Shown here: one piece after another, positions 31,984 through 41,373 of the stretch
Numbering within the stretch: position 1 is the stretch's first letter
Layout: every line of letters begins with the position of its first letter
Source: Clostridium cavendishii DSM 21758
GTDB lineage: Bacteria > Bacillota > Clostridia > Clostridiales > Clostridiaceae
DNA: 64,000 nt
Direction: 5' to 3'
Assembly: GCF_900141845.1 (NCBI RefSeq)
Contig: NZ_FQZB01000009.1
Coordinates: 1-64,000, forward strand
Notes under the pieces: model-generated
Database searches by the model: none
Told to the model about the DNA's origin: nothing
Seen by the model: only the letters and a program-made list of their open reading frames with translations
Translations under genes and position numbers: made by a program

Positions 31984-32006
31984 AACGGGACTAAATTAGT
32001 CCCCGT
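31984..32006 (-). terminator. Terminator after rplS
   Basis: Stem ACGGGACTAA / TTAGTCCCCGT (one bulge) followed on the minus strand by TTTTTTG. Located 17 bases past the rplS stop. Confidence 0.82.
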
Positions 32007-32022
32007 CTTTTATAAGTACATA

Positions 32023-32367
32023 TTACATTCTTTCTTTAACTTTAGCAGCTTTACCTACTCTATCTCTTAAGTAGAATAATTTAGCTCTTCTAACTTTACC
32101 TCTTCTAGTAACTTCAATTTTTTCTATAATTGGAGCATTTAGTGGGAATGTTCTTTCAACTCCAGTGTTGAATGCAACTCTTCTTACAGTGAAAGTTTCT
32201 CTTATTCCACCATTTTGTTTTTTGATAACAGTTCCTTCGAACATTTGAACTCTTTCTCTGTTACCTTCTTTAATTCTTACGTGAACTTTGATTGTATCTC
32301 CAACGTTGAATGCTGGTAAATCAGTTCTCACTTGTTCTTGTTCTATTAATCTTATTATTTCGTTCAT
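32023..32367 (-). CDS. rplS: Ribosomal protein L19
   Basis: 114 residues, MNEIIRLIEQEQVRTDLPAF, with RVQMFEGTVIKKQNGGIRET and the C-terminal GKVRRAKLFYLRDR typical of L19. ATG at 32367 has RBS AAGGAGGG; the longer frame upstream lacks one. Confidence 0.97.
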   Translation of the reverse strand: MNEIIRLIEQEQVRTDLPAFNVGDTIKVHVRIKEGNRERVQMFEGTVIKKQNGGIRETFTVRRVAFNTGVERTFPLNAPIIEKIEVTRRGKVRRAKLFYLRDRVGKAAKVKERM

Positions 32368-32379
32368 GTGTAGTCCCTC

Positions 32380-32460
32380 CTTAGTTTTTTTTGACGTTCT
32401 TAACAATATTATATGACAGAGGACCGTCCGTACTAACACAAAGCTTATTTTAACATAAAT
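32380..32460 (-). promoter_or_regulatory. Possible rplS leader element
   Basis: Between trmD and rplS the minus strand has GTTAGTACGGACGGTCCTCT and a GAACGTC block before the RBS. This placement and the GGACGGTCC core fit an autoregulatory L19 leader known in Firmicutes. I could not confirm the fold. Confidence 0.4.
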
Positions 32461-32481
32461 TATGCACTAAATCAATAATTT

Positions 32482-33186
32482 TTATTTTAATAATTTAATG
32501 TCTTCTTTGGTTAATACAATCTTATCAAATAAGTCTTTCCTTCTTTCTTTAGTTATAAGTAGAGACTCACGTCTTCTCCATTTTCTTATATTTTCATGGT
32601 GTCCAGAAAGCAAAACCTCCGGCACCCTTTCATCTTCAAAAACCTCTGGTCTTGTATATTGAGGATATTCTAAAAGTCCATTATAAAAGGATTCTTCCAT
32701 AAAACTTTCTTCTTTTCCTAGAACACCTGGTATAAGTCTACATATGCTATCAACAATTGGAATACACGCCATTTCTCCACCTGTTAAAACATAATCTCCA
32801 ATAGATATTTCCATATCAAAATATTTATAGGCTCTTTCATCAATTCCTTCATAATGACCACAAACAAAGATTAAATTGTTTTCTTTACTAAGCTCTGTAG
32901 CCAAAGTCTGATTAAAAGTTATTCCTCTAGGTCCTAAGAATATAACCTTTCCATCATTATAATTCTTAACATGTTTTATAGCAGAAACTACTGGCTGAGC
33001 ACTCATAACCATTCCAGCTCCACCACCATATGGATAGTCATCCACTTTTCTATGCTTATTTAAAGTGTAATCTCTAATATTAATAGCTTCAATATCTATA
33101 AGTCCATTTTCTTTAGATCGCCCTATAATACTATGATTAAAGATATCAAACATTTCTGGAAACAACGTTAGAATATTAATCTTCAT
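32482..33186 (-). CDS. trmD: tRNA (guanine-N1)-methyltransferase
   Basis: 234 residues from ATG 33186: MKINILTLFPEMFDIFNHSI. Contains YGGGAGMVMSAQP and the trefoil-knot SAM site GDYVLTGGE. Methylates G37 of tRNAs. Overlaps the rimM 3' end; the in-frame GTG at 33198 lies deeper in rimM. Confidence 0.96.
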   Translation of the reverse strand: MKINILTLFPEMFDIFNHSIIGRSKENGLIDIEAINIRDYTLNKHRKVDDYPYGGGAGMVMSAQPVVSAIKHVKNYNDGKVIFLGPRGITFNQTLATELSKENNLIFVCGHYEGIDERAYKYFDMEISIGDYVLTGGEMACIPIVDSICRLIPGVLGKEESFMEESFYNGLLEYPQYTRPEVFEDERVPEVLLSGHHENIRKWRRRESLLITKERRKDLFDKIVLTKEDIKLLK

Positions 33187-33673
33187 CTTGCCATTCACCT
33201 GCTGGTTTAATAACTATTTTTTTATTTTCTACATTTATATCTAAAACTATTTCTTTAAGAACTGGAATTAATATCTCTTTATTACCTTTAACCCAATAAA
33301 CATCATTGCTTCCTGTTTGAATAACTTCAAAAACCTTACCATATTCAAAATCCTGAGTATCTACTACTGTGCAACCTAAAAGATCTGTTATAAAAAAAGT
33401 ATCTTCATCTAATTCAACTGATTGATCTCTAGTTATTTGTATATACTTAGTCTTATATTTCTCTGCATCATTCATAGAATTTATTCCTTCAAGCTTAAGT
33501 ACAACTTTATCCTTTAGATACTTAACTTCTTCTATGTAATACTTTTTTCCATCGATATAAACATCTTCTAAATAATCAAATCTATACATATTATCTGTTA
33601 AAGGATGAACCTTAACAGCACCTATTACTCCATGTGTGTTTATAATTTGACCAACATTTAACATTTCGCTCAT
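33176..33673 (-). CDS. rimM: 16S rRNA processing protein RimM
   Basis: 165 residues. N-terminal GQIINTHGVIGAVKVHPLTD and C-terminal PRC-barrel ending KIVIKPAGEWQDED. Assists 30S assembly. Sits between khpA and trmD in the conserved order and overlaps trmD. Confidence 0.95.
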   Translation of the reverse strand: MSEMLNVGQIINTHGVIGAVKVHPLTDNMYRFDYLEDVYIDGKKYYIEEVKYLKDKVVLKLEGINSMNDAEKYKTKYIQITRDQSVELDEDTFFITDLLGCTVVDTQDFEYGKVFEVIQTGSNDVYWVKGNKEILIPVLKEIVLDINVENKKIVIKPAGEWQDED

Positions 33674-33705
33674 AACTTCACCTCATGTTTTATTATATAT
33701 TTAAA

Positions 33706-33729
33706 AAGAGCTAGGTTACCCTAACTCTT
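33706..33729 (-). terminator. Hairpin between rimM and khpA
   Basis: Minus strand AAGAGTTAGG / CCTAGCTCTT (one G-U) around GTAA, then TTTTTAAAT. It falls inside the conserved ffh-rplS gene string, so it may attenuate rimM-trmD-rplS relative to the upstream genes. Confidence 0.65.
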
Positions 33730-33731
33730 CT

Positions 33732-33959
33732 TTAAATGATTTCTACAACTACTCTTTTGTTTTCTTTCATTGCAGCAGCTTTAACCACAGTTCTAATAGC
33801 CTTAGCTATTCTTCCCTGTTTGCCAATTACTTTCCCCATATCTTCAGGTGCAACCTTAAGCTGTAGGATAATAGATTGTTCTCCTGCAATTTCATTAACG
33901 TTAACTAAACTTGGATTATCTACTAGTGATTTAGCAATTACTTCTACTAATTCTCTCAT
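33732..33959 (-). CDS. khpA: KH-domain RNA-binding protein KhpA
   Basis: 75 residues. Single KH domain with the GxxG loop in MGKVIGKQGRIAKAIRTVVK. Starts MRELVEVIAKSLVDNP at 33959 (RBS AGAGG). KhpA-type proteins pair with Jag/KhpB and bind RNA. Confidence 0.93.
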   Translation of the reverse strand: MRELVEVIAKSLVDNPSLVNVNEIAGEQSIILQLKVAPEDMGKVIGKQGRIAKAIRTVVKAAAMKENKRVVVEII

Positions 33960-34004
33960 AAACCTCTGTTTAACATAAGCTAAACAGAATTCACCTCCCA
34001 AGTA

Positions 34005-34253
34005 TTATTTGTTAATTCCAGCTTTAACAAAAAGTCTTTTAACAACATCTGTTGGTTGTGCACCATTTCCTAACCATTTGCTTGCCTTTTCAGCGTCTAT
34101 TTTAACTTCTGCTTCTGGTTTAGCAACTGGATTGTAGTATCCTATTTCTTCGATGAATCTTCCATCTCTAGGACTTCTTGAATCTGCAACAACTACTCTG
34201 TAGAAAGGAGCTTTTTTAGCACCCATTCTTCTTAGTCTTATCTTTACTGCCAT
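34005..34253 (-). CDS. rpsP: Ribosomal protein S16
   Basis: 82 residues: MAVKIRLRRMGAKKAPFYRV, the signature of S16. RBS AAAGGAGGTG. Located between ffh and khpA. Confidence 0.98.
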   Translation of the reverse strand: MAVKIRLRRMGAKKAPFYRVVVADSRSPRDGRFIEEIGYYNPVAKPEAEVKIDAEKASKWLGNGAQPTDVVKRLFVKAGINK

Positions 34254-34287
34254 GTCTATTTCACCTCCTTTAAAAAATATTATATAT

Positions 34288-35643
34288 TTAACTCATAAAA
34301 GGTAACTTTCCAAAAAGACCCTTTTTAGCATTCTTTTGTAATGATTTCATTTGTTTCATTTGCTTTTTAGCCATTTCATATCCCTTAATGAGCTTATTAA
34401 CTTCTTGAATTGTAGTTCCTGAACCATTTGCGATTCTCTTTTTTCTTGAACTTGAACTAGATATAAGATTTGGATTTCTTCTTTCCTTTGCAGTCATAGA
34501 TTGAATAATTGCCTTTTGTTTTGCAATTTGCTTTTCACCTTCTGCAAAATCTATTCCTTCTAGTTGTTTTGAATTAACACCTGGCACCATTTCCATAAGT
34601 TTATTAATTGGTCCAAGTTTTTTCATCTGATCCATCATTGCAAGGAAATCTTCAAAGTTAAATTCTTGATTCATCATCCTATCGCTTAACTTTTTAGCTT
34701 CATCCTCATCTATTGCTTGCTGTGCTTTTTCAATTAGGGATAGTACATCACCCATTCCTAATATTCTTGAAGCCATTCTATCTGGATGGAAGACTTCTAT
34801 GTCATTCATCTTTTCTCCAATACCAGCAAACTTTATAGGCTTTTGTGTTACATGTCTTATAGACAGTGCAGCACCACCTCTAGTATCTCCATCTAATTTT
34901 GTTAAAATAACACCTGAAATATCTAAGGTATTATTAAAGCTTTCAGCTACATTTACAGCATCTTGCCCTGTCATAGAATCCACTACTAAAAGTATTTCTT
35001 TTGGATTTACAGCAGCCTTTACATCTTCAAGTTCCTGCATTAATTCTCCATCTATATGAAGTCTACCTGCAGTATCAATTATAACTATATTTTGACCATG
35101 TTCTTTTGCATGAGCTATACCAGCTTTTGCAATATCTACCGCCTTTACCTTATCACCTAAAGTAAATACTGGAACATCTATCTGCTTTCCTACAACTTCA
35201 AGTTGTTTTATAGCAGCTGGCCTATATATATCACACGCTACAAGTAATGGTTTTTTATTCTTCTTTCTTAGGTGCAAAGCTAGTTTACCACACATCGTAG
35301 TTTTACCAGCACCTTGAAGTCCTACTAGCATAAATACTGTAGGTCCATTATCAGCGTAGTTAAGTTTACTTTCTGTTTGCCCCATAAGATTAGTAAGTTC
35401 TTCATTTACTATTTTTATAACTTGTTGAGCTGGTGTTAAACTTTCTAACACCTCACTACCAACACACTTACTGCTAACATTACTTACAAATTGCTTTACA
35501 ACTTTAAAGTTAACATCAGCTTCTAATAATGCAAGCTTTACTTCTCTCATGGCTTCTTTTATATCTTTTTCTGTTAGTTTACCTTTACCTTTTAATTTTT
35601 TAAAGGCATCTTGTAATTTTGATGATAAACCTTCAAAAGCCAT
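34288..35643 (-). CDS. ffh: Signal recognition particle protein Ffh
   Basis: 451 residues. N domain, GTPase G domain with GLQGAGKTTMCGKLA and DTAGRLHID, then the Met-rich M domain (SDRMMNQEFNFEDFLAMMDQ ... SGTTIQEVNKLIKG) that binds signal peptides and SRP RNA. Acts with FtsY, encoded just upstream. Confidence 0.97.
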   Translation of the reverse strand: MAFEGLSSKLQDAFKKLKGKGKLTEKDIKEAMREVKLALLEADVNFKVVKQFVSNVSSKCVGSEVLESLTPAQQVIKIVNEELTNLMGQTESKLNYADNGPTVFMLVGLQGAGKTTMCGKLALHLRKKNKKPLLVACDIYRPAAIKQLEVVGKQIDVPVFTLGDKVKAVDIAKAGIAHAKEHGQNIVIIDTAGRLHIDGELMQELEDVKAAVNPKEILLVVDSMTGQDAVNVAESFNNTLDISGVILTKLDGDTRGGAALSIRHVTQKPIKFAGIGEKMNDIEVFHPDRMASRILGMGDVLSLIEKAQQAIDEDEAKKLSDRMMNQEFNFEDFLAMMDQMKKLGPINKLMEMVPGVNSKQLEGIDFAEGEKQIAKQKAIIQSMTAKERRNPNLISSSSSRKKRIANGSGTTIQEVNKLIKGYEMAKKQMKQMKSLQKNAKKGLFGKLPFMS

Positions 35644-35653
35644 GTTAACCCTC

Positions 35654-35989
35654 CTATGCGTTTAATATCTCTTCTAGGGTTTCATTGATAAGTACTTTAG
35701 GCTCTTCCTCTATAGAATAGACATTTAGCTTATCAATTAAATCCTCTTTAAGTTTTTTTCTTATATTACTCTTTTGTAAAAGCTTTAGCTTTTCTTCATA
35801 ACTTACTAATTGCTTATAACACCTTTTTGTTAAATCATGAATCGCTTGCCTACTAGTCTGATTTATCTCTGCAATTTCTGCTAAAGATAAATCTTCATTA
35901 AAGTACATCGTCATAATATCAAGTTGTTTTGCAGTTAGTAAGCATCCGTAGTAATCTAATAAAATTGATACTTTAAATCTATCTACCAT
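35654..35989 (-). CDS. ylxM: YlxM SRP-associated HTH protein
   Basis: 111 residues, sigma-region-4-like HTH (LSLAEIAEINQTSRQAIHDL). Directly upstream of ffh, as in most Firmicutes, and a known SRP GTPase partner in streptococci. Strong promoter upstream. Confidence 0.92.
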   Translation of the reverse strand: MVDRFKVSILLDYYGCLLTAKQLDIMTMYFNEDLSLAEIAEINQTSRQAIHDLTKRCYKQLVSYEEKLKLLQKSNIRKKLKEDLIDKLNVYSIEEEPKVLINETLEEILNA

Positions 35990-36013
35990 ATAATCACCTT
36001 GCTCACAAAAAAG

Positions 36014-36042
36014 ATAATATCAGATTTCAAACAGAGTGTCAA
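36014..36042 (-). promoter_or_regulatory. Promoter of the ylxM-ffh operon
   Basis: Minus strand TTGACA (36042-36037), 17-base spacer, TATTAT (36019-36014), about 27 bases before the ylxM start. Confidence 0.72.
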
Positions 36043-36158
36043 GTATTTTTACTTAACACTTTGTTTTTTTGTTATTATTTTAATTTTAATTATGTGAAAG
36101 AAAATAATAGAGACAAAACAAGCAAGTATATCATACTACTTTCATAATATACCTCAAA

Positions 36159-37070
36159 TTAAAGTAATGCTTCCGCAAAATCACTGGCATTAAATTCTTG
36201 AAGATCTTCTACCCCTTCTCCAACACCTATATATCTAACAGGAATGTTTAAAGAATTTTTAATCGCTATAACCACTCCTCCTTTAGCTGTACCATCTAAC
36301 TTAGTCAAAATAATACCATCTATTGGGCAAGCCTCCATAAATTGTTTGGCTTGTATTACAGCATTTTGTCCTGTGGTAGCATCTAAAACTAATAAAGTCT
36401 CTTTTTTATACCCTACAAGATCCCTATCTATAATTCTATTTATTTTAGCTAGCTCATCCATAAGGTTCTTTTTATTATGAAGTCTTCCCGCTGTATCACA
36501 AATTAAAAGATCAATATTTCTAGCTTGAGCAGCTTTAATTGCATCAAAAACTACTGCTGCTGGATCGGATCCTTCTCCATGCTTTACTATATCTACATTA
36601 GCTCTCTTACTCCAAACCTCTAACTGATCTATAGCTGCTGCTCTAAAAGTATCTGCTGCTGCAAGTAAAACCTTTTTACCACTATTTTTAGATTTTGCTG
36701 CAAGCTTTCCTATTGATGTAGTTTTACCAACACCATTTACACCTATTACAAGTATTACTTCTTTTTCAGAAGTTTCATCCTTCTTGTAATCTCCTTCATT
36801 TAGCATATCTGCAATTACTCTTTTTAAAGCTGGTTTTACTTCTGCTACATCATTTATCTTTTCTTCTCTTATCTTAACTTTCAATCTTTGGATTATCTCC
36901 ATAGTAGTTTCCATACCTATATCTGATGTTATAAGTATTTCTTCTAGTTCTTCATATAAATCTTCATCTATATTAATAGCTAAATTAAGAACATCATTTA
37001 TTTTGTCAGTTAAATTGTCTCTTGTTTTTGTTAAGCCAGACTTTAATTTGTCAAAAAATCCTCCAAACAT
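36159..37070 (-). CDS. ftsY: Signal recognition particle receptor FtsY
   Basis: 303 residues. Short N-terminus without a long acidic A domain, then N and G domains with GVNGVGKTTSIGKLA, DTAGRLHNK and TKLDGTAKGG. Membrane-associated SRP receptor. Directly downstream of smc. Confidence 0.97.
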   Translation of the reverse strand: MFGGFFDKLKSGLTKTRDNLTDKINDVLNLAINIDEDLYEELEEILITSDIGMETTMEIIQRLKVKIREEKINDVAEVKPALKRVIADMLNEGDYKKDETSEKEVILVIGVNGVGKTTSIGKLAAKSKNSGKKVLLAAADTFRAAAIDQLEVWSKRANVDIVKHGEGSDPAAVVFDAIKAAQARNIDLLICDTAGRLHNKKNLMDELAKINRIIDRDLVGYKKETLLVLDATTGQNAVIQAKQFMEACPIDGIILTKLDGTAKGGVVIAIKNSLNIPVRYIGVGEGVEDLQEFNASDFAEALL

Positions 37071-37111
37071 ACAATTCCTCCTATGATTTATATTATTTTA
37101 TTAAATATTCT

Positions 37112-40100
37112 TTATTTTGATAAATCTACTGAAACTACTTTTGAAACTCCTTTTTCCTGCATAGTAACTCCATACATTACATCTGAGGCTTCCATAGTCC
37201 CCTTTCTGTGCGTAATTACAATAAACTGTACATCCTTTGAAAATTCCTTTAAAAACTCAGCATACCTAAAGACATTTGCATCATCTAAAGCAGCCTCTAT
37301 TTCATCTAGTATACAGAACGGTGTTGGTTTCATCTTAAGTATCGCAAATAATAATGCTATTGCCGATAAAACCTTCTCTCCACCCGACATAAGATTTATA
37401 TTTTGAACCTTTTTACCTGGTGGTTCTACATTTATATCTATATTTGCAGTAAGTTCATCCCCTTCTGAAAGTATAAGTTCTGCACTACCACCTTTAAATA
37501 ACTCTTTAAAAGTTTCATCAAAATAAGAATTTAACACATTAAAGTTTTCCTTAAATACTTCTTTCATCTTTTTTGTCATATCTGAAATCACACTTAATAT
37601 TTCTTCTTTTGACTTTTCTAAATCCTCTCTCTGTGAAGACATAAAATTATATTTTTCTAAAACATCTTTATATTCTTCTATTGCACTTACATTAACAGTT
37701 CCTAATCTAAATATGCTTCCCTTTAATTTGACTATCTCATCCTTATGTGCACTTAAATCAACAATTTCCTTTGCATAATCTAAAGCTTCAGCATAAGAAA
37801 TTTCAAACTCATCATTAAGTCTTGTAAAATGAGAATCCTTTTCAGATATCAATTTAGTATATACTATATCTTGCTTATGAACTTCTTCTTCTTTCTTCCC
37901 GATTTCAAGCCTTAAAAATTCCAGTTCTGAACTTATCGATTTTATATCTTCCTTTAATTTAATTTTATTAACTTCATATTCTTTAAATAGCTCTTCAGTC
38001 TCTTTTAGTGCTAGCTTAGTAGCCTCTATTTCTTCATTGTATTTATCTATTTTACAATGATTTTCTTCTATAAGTTTTTCATTGTTTACTATATTAACAG
38101 CTATTTCTTTAAGTCTAACTTCGTTGTCTTCTATATCTTTTTCTGCTCTTAAAAGTTCATTTTTCTTACTTAAAACATATTCATCAAGCTTTGCTTTGTT
38201 TACCTTTAAACTTGTAAGCTTTTCTTGATTTGTTTTTAAAAAATCACTTCCCTCCTTCATATAGTTTTCCAAGCTTATAATAGTTTCTCTAATCTCTTTT
38301 TGTTTTTTAGTAGCAGCTTCTAATTTTTCATTATTTTCTGCTAAATCATTTTTAAGTTTCCCTAATCTCTCACTACTTAATTCAATATCTTTTTTTGATA
38401 TTTCAATATTGTTAGCTAGACTACTTTTTTCTTTGTTAATATTAGCTATTTCAGATTCTAACTTCGTAAGTTCAATATTTTTATAATGAACCTCATCCTT
38501 AAGATTTAAATTCTCTTCATCTAGATTTTTTATTTCTGTTTTTAAATCCTTAAGTTTAACTTCTAATTCTTGTTTTACATTTTTTAAATTTTTAAGCTCT
38601 AAAGCTAATTTATCTATTTCTGCTCTTCTTGTAATAACTCCTGAATTTTTACTATGAATACTACCACCAGTTAATGCCCCTCCTGGAGTTATAACTTCAC
38701 CTTCTTGTGTTACTATTTTATAACTATAATTAGTTTTCTTAGCTACTCTTATAGCGCTATCGATATCTTCACAAATTAATGTTCTACCAAGAACATAATT
38801 AATACAATTCTCATACTTTTTATCAAAACTTATAAGCTCTGAAGCAACCCCTAGATATCCTTGTTCTAATGTTATATGTTTAGGCACTTCTATCTTTTTA
38901 CCTTTTATTGTAGTAAGTGGTAAAAATGTAGCTCTTCCCAACCTATTAGCTTTCAAATAGGATATTAAATCCTTCGCTAAATTTTCATTTTCAACTATAA
39001 TGTTAGAAACACTAGCTCCTAAAGCTATTTCTATAGCTACTTCATAGCCTCTTTTAACATTAATAATTTCACCTAAAACATGACAATGTTCCTTTGAAAC
39101 ATTAAGCTTTGAATTTTTAATACTCTCCATTATAGATTTAACAGCTCTATTATAACCTTCATATTGTTTTTCTAAATTTGATAACATATTAGAATTAGCT
39201 TCAAGCTTATTTATTTCAAAATTTATATTCTTATATTTTTTCTCATTTTCATTATTAATAGCTATAGATTTTGTAAGCCTAGTTTTATTATTTAATATTG
39301 TTTTTTGTAAATCCTCTACCTTTAGCTTTATATTATCTAAATTAACATTTAGCATATTTTTAGTAGAAAGATTTATCTTTAATGCATTCTCATAATTAGT
39401 TACATTATTTCTAGAGTTTTCTATAAGTGAAATTATAGATTTTTCCTGATTAACAAGCACTGTATTTTTATTATTAATATCTGATATTGTTTTTAAAACT
39501 TCAAACTCTTCATCTCTTTTTTCATTTAACGATACTTCTTTATCCTTAGTAGTTTCTAAAAAGAAGTTCTCTTTCTCTTTTAAATCATTTATTTCAGTTA
39601 AAATATTTTTTTCTTCTAAGCTTTTATTTTCTATTTCTAAAATTATATTTTCTTTAGATGATTTCAAATCATAATTTAATGCTTCTAGTTTAGTTTTGGA
39701 TTCTTTATCAAGATTTATTAAATTTTTTATACTATTTATTCTTTCTTTTAAAATATCTATATCAGAACTTATTTTATTTATTTTTTCTTTATTTTCATAA
39801 TATATATTTATTTCATTATTATGATTATTTTCAAGAATGTCCAAATTTTCATTTAACGTTCCAAGCTTTTTTGATTTAATTTCATAAGATATTTTACTTT
39901 TTTCGTTTTCAGATTTTAAAACTTCTATTGCTTCTTTTTGCTCATTTATATTTTTATCAATATTTCTCAAAAAATATACTATTAATGATATTTCCTTTTC
40001 CTTAAGCCTTTCTGAATAGCCCAAAAACTTATTAGCCTTTTCATTTTCTATCCTTAAAGGTTCTATTCTTTCTTCAAAAGTAGATATTATATCATTAATT

Positions 40101-40669
40101 CTAACTAAGTTTTGTTCTGTATTTTCTAACTTTTTTTCAGCCTCTATTTTTCTTGACTTAAATTTAACTATACCAGCAGCTTCTTCTAATAAATTTCTTC
40201 TCTCTTCAGGCTTACCACTTAATATAGCTTCTATCTTTCCTTGTCCAATTAGTGAATAGCCTTCTTTACCAATACCAGTATCCATAAATAATGCTGTTAT
40301 ATCCTTTAATCTACACTGTGTATTATTTAAAAGATATTCACTTTCACCTGATCTAAAAATTCTTCTTGTTATGGTAACTTCTGAATAATCTGTAGCAAGT
40401 TCTTTATCTGTATTGTCTAAAGTAAGTGAAACCTGAGCAAGTCCTACAGGTTTTCTAAAATGGGTTCCTGCAAAAATTACATCTTCCATTTTTCCACCTC
40501 TAAGAGTTTTTACACTTTGCTCACCTAAAACCCATCTTACCGAATCCGAAATATTACTTTTCCCACTACCATTAGGACCTACTACTGCCGTTACTCCTTT
40601 TTTAAATTTAAGTTCTGTTTTATCTGCAAAGGATTTAAACCCTCTTATTTCAAGAGATTTTAAAAACAT
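37112..40669 (-). CDS. smc: Chromosome segregation ATPase SMC
   Basis: 1185 residues. Walker A GPNGSGKSNISDSV near residue 32, long coiled coils, hinge around residues 510-650 (GALTGGSIHSKNSG at the end), and C-terminal LSGGEK signature with Walker B CILDEIEAALDDANV. Condenses and segregates chromosomes with ScpA/ScpB. Precedes ftsY, as in most Firmicutes. Confidence 0.98.
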   Translation of the reverse strand: MFLKSLEIRGFKSFADKTELKFKKGVTAVVGPNGSGKSNISDSVRWVLGEQSVKTLRGGKMEDVIFAGTHFRKPVGLAQVSLTLDNTDKELATDYSEVTITRRIFRSGESEYLLNNTQCRLKDITALFMDTGIGKEGYSLIGQGKIEAILSGKPEERRNLLEEAAGIVKFKSRKIEAEKKLENTEQNLVRINDIISTFEERIEPLRIENEKANKFLGYSERLKEKEISLIVYFLRNIDKNINEQKEAIEVLKSENEKSKISYEIKSKKLGTLNENLDILENNHNNEINIYYENKEKINKISSDIDILKERINSIKNLINLDKESKTKLEALNYDLKSSKENIILEIENKSLEEKNILTEINDLKEKENFFLETTKDKEVSLNEKRDEEFEVLKTISDINNKNTVLVNQEKSIISLIENSRNNVTNYENALKINLSTKNMLNVNLDNIKLKVEDLQKTILNNKTRLTKSIAINNENEKKYKNINFEINKLEANSNMLSNLEKQYEGYNRAVKSIMESIKNSKLNVSKEHCHVLGEIINVKRGYEVAIEIALGASVSNIIVENENLAKDLISYLKANRLGRATFLPLTTIKGKKIEVPKHITLEQGYLGVASELISFDKKYENCINYVLGRTLICEDIDSAIRVAKKTNYSYKIVTQEGEVITPGGALTGGSIHSKNSGVITRRAEIDKLALELKNLKNVKQELEVKLKDLKTEIKNLDEENLNLKDEVHYKNIELTKLESEIANINKEKSSLANNIEISKKDIELSSERLGKLKNDLAENNEKLEAATKKQKEIRETIISLENYMKEGSDFLKTNQEKLTSLKVNKAKLDEYVLSKKNELLRAEKDIEDNEVRLKEIAVNIVNNEKLIEENHCKIDKYNEEIEATKLALKETEELFKEYEVNKIKLKEDIKSISSELEFLRLEIGKKEEEVHKQDIVYTKLISEKDSHFTRLNDEFEISYAEALDYAKEIVDLSAHKDEIVKLKGSIFRLGTVNVSAIEEYKDVLEKYNFMSSQREDLEKSKEEILSVISDMTKKMKEVFKENFNVLNSYFDETFKELFKGGSAELILSEGDELTANIDINVEPPGKKVQNINLMSGGEKVLSAIALLFAILKMKPTPFCILDEIEAALDDANVFRYAEFLKEFSKDVQFIVITHRKGTMEASDVMYGVTMQEKGVSKVVSVDLSK

Positions 40670-40707
40670 AACTTCACTCCTTATTAAAATGTTGCCAAAT
40701 ATTGTCC

Positions 40708-40818
40708 CTATAGTATTTTAAGCTGTGCTAAAACTGTTCCTATTATACCTAAAACAAACATGGCTAATATAAATATCAATATAACTTGCATTGTTTTTTG
40801 TCTACTTGATTTTTTCAT
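40708..40818 (-). CDS. Small single-pass membrane protein (DUF4044-like)
   Basis: 36 residues: basic N-terminus MKKSSRQKTMQ, then one transmembrane helix (VILIFILAMFVLGIIGTVLA). RBS AAGGAGTGAG before the ATG at 40818. Just upstream of smc. DUF4044-type peptides look like this; function unknown. Confidence 0.68.
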   Translation of the reverse strand: MKKSSRQKTMQVILIFILAMFVLGIIGTVLAQLKIL

Positions 40819-40955
40819 ATTTATCTCACTCCTTATTCTATATTAGTTTATAGTAAATATTTATAAATATCAATAAGTGACTATTCAAAATTATCATCTA
40901 CCATCACCTTTTCAAACATTAAAATACATAAATAAAACCTCTATTGCCCATTCTT

Positions 40956-40985
40956 TATATAAGAAGTTCTAATAGCTTGATTCAA
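40956..40985 (-). promoter_or_regulatory. Possible promoter of the small membrane protein-smc operon
   Basis: Minus strand TTGAAT (40985-40980), 18-base spacer, TATATA (40961-40956). Moderate match only. Confidence 0.38.
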
Positions 40986-41008
40986 AATTTTGATTATCAC
41001 TTAAGAAA

Positions 41009-41034
41009 AGCCTTAGAGTTTTAACTCTAAGGCT
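41009..41034 (-). terminator. Terminator after spoVS
   Basis: Perfect stem AGCCTTAGAGTT / AACTCTAAGGCT, then TTTTCTT on the minus strand, 3 bases past the spoVS stop. Confidence 0.88.
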
Positions 41035-41036
41035 AT

Positions 41037-41297
41037 TTACCTAGATTCTACTATAAATTTTATAGCAGTCTTTTCATGACCTTGAATCTGAACTTCAGAA
41101 AACGCAGGTATGACTAATAATTCCATCCCATTAGGAGCTATAAAGCCTCTGGCTATAGTTATTGACTTTACAGCTTGATTTACAGCTCCCGGCCCTATAG
41201 CCTGAATCTCTGCGACTTTATTTTTTCTCAAAATAGTAGCTAATACCCCCGCTACATACTTAGGTGTTGACTTCGTCGAAACTTTTAAAATATCCAT
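41037..41297 (-). CDS. spoVS: Stage V sporulation protein S
   Basis: 86 residues, MDILKVSTKSTPKYVAGVLA ... GPGAVNQAVKSITIARG, nearly invariant in spore formers. Alba-like fold; needed for sporulation past stage V in Bacillus. RBS GGGGGAG precedes the ATG at 41297. Confidence 0.96.
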   Translation of the reverse strand: MDILKVSTKSTPKYVAGVLATILRKNKVAEIQAIGPGAVNQAVKSITIARGFIAPNGMELLVIPAFSEVQIQGHEKTAIKFIVESR

Positions 41298-41373
41298 ATA
41301 TAACTCCCCCAATTTATATTATAGAAGTTATATTCGTTACAACAAAAAAATTTCCTTCATCTTTATTAAATAT

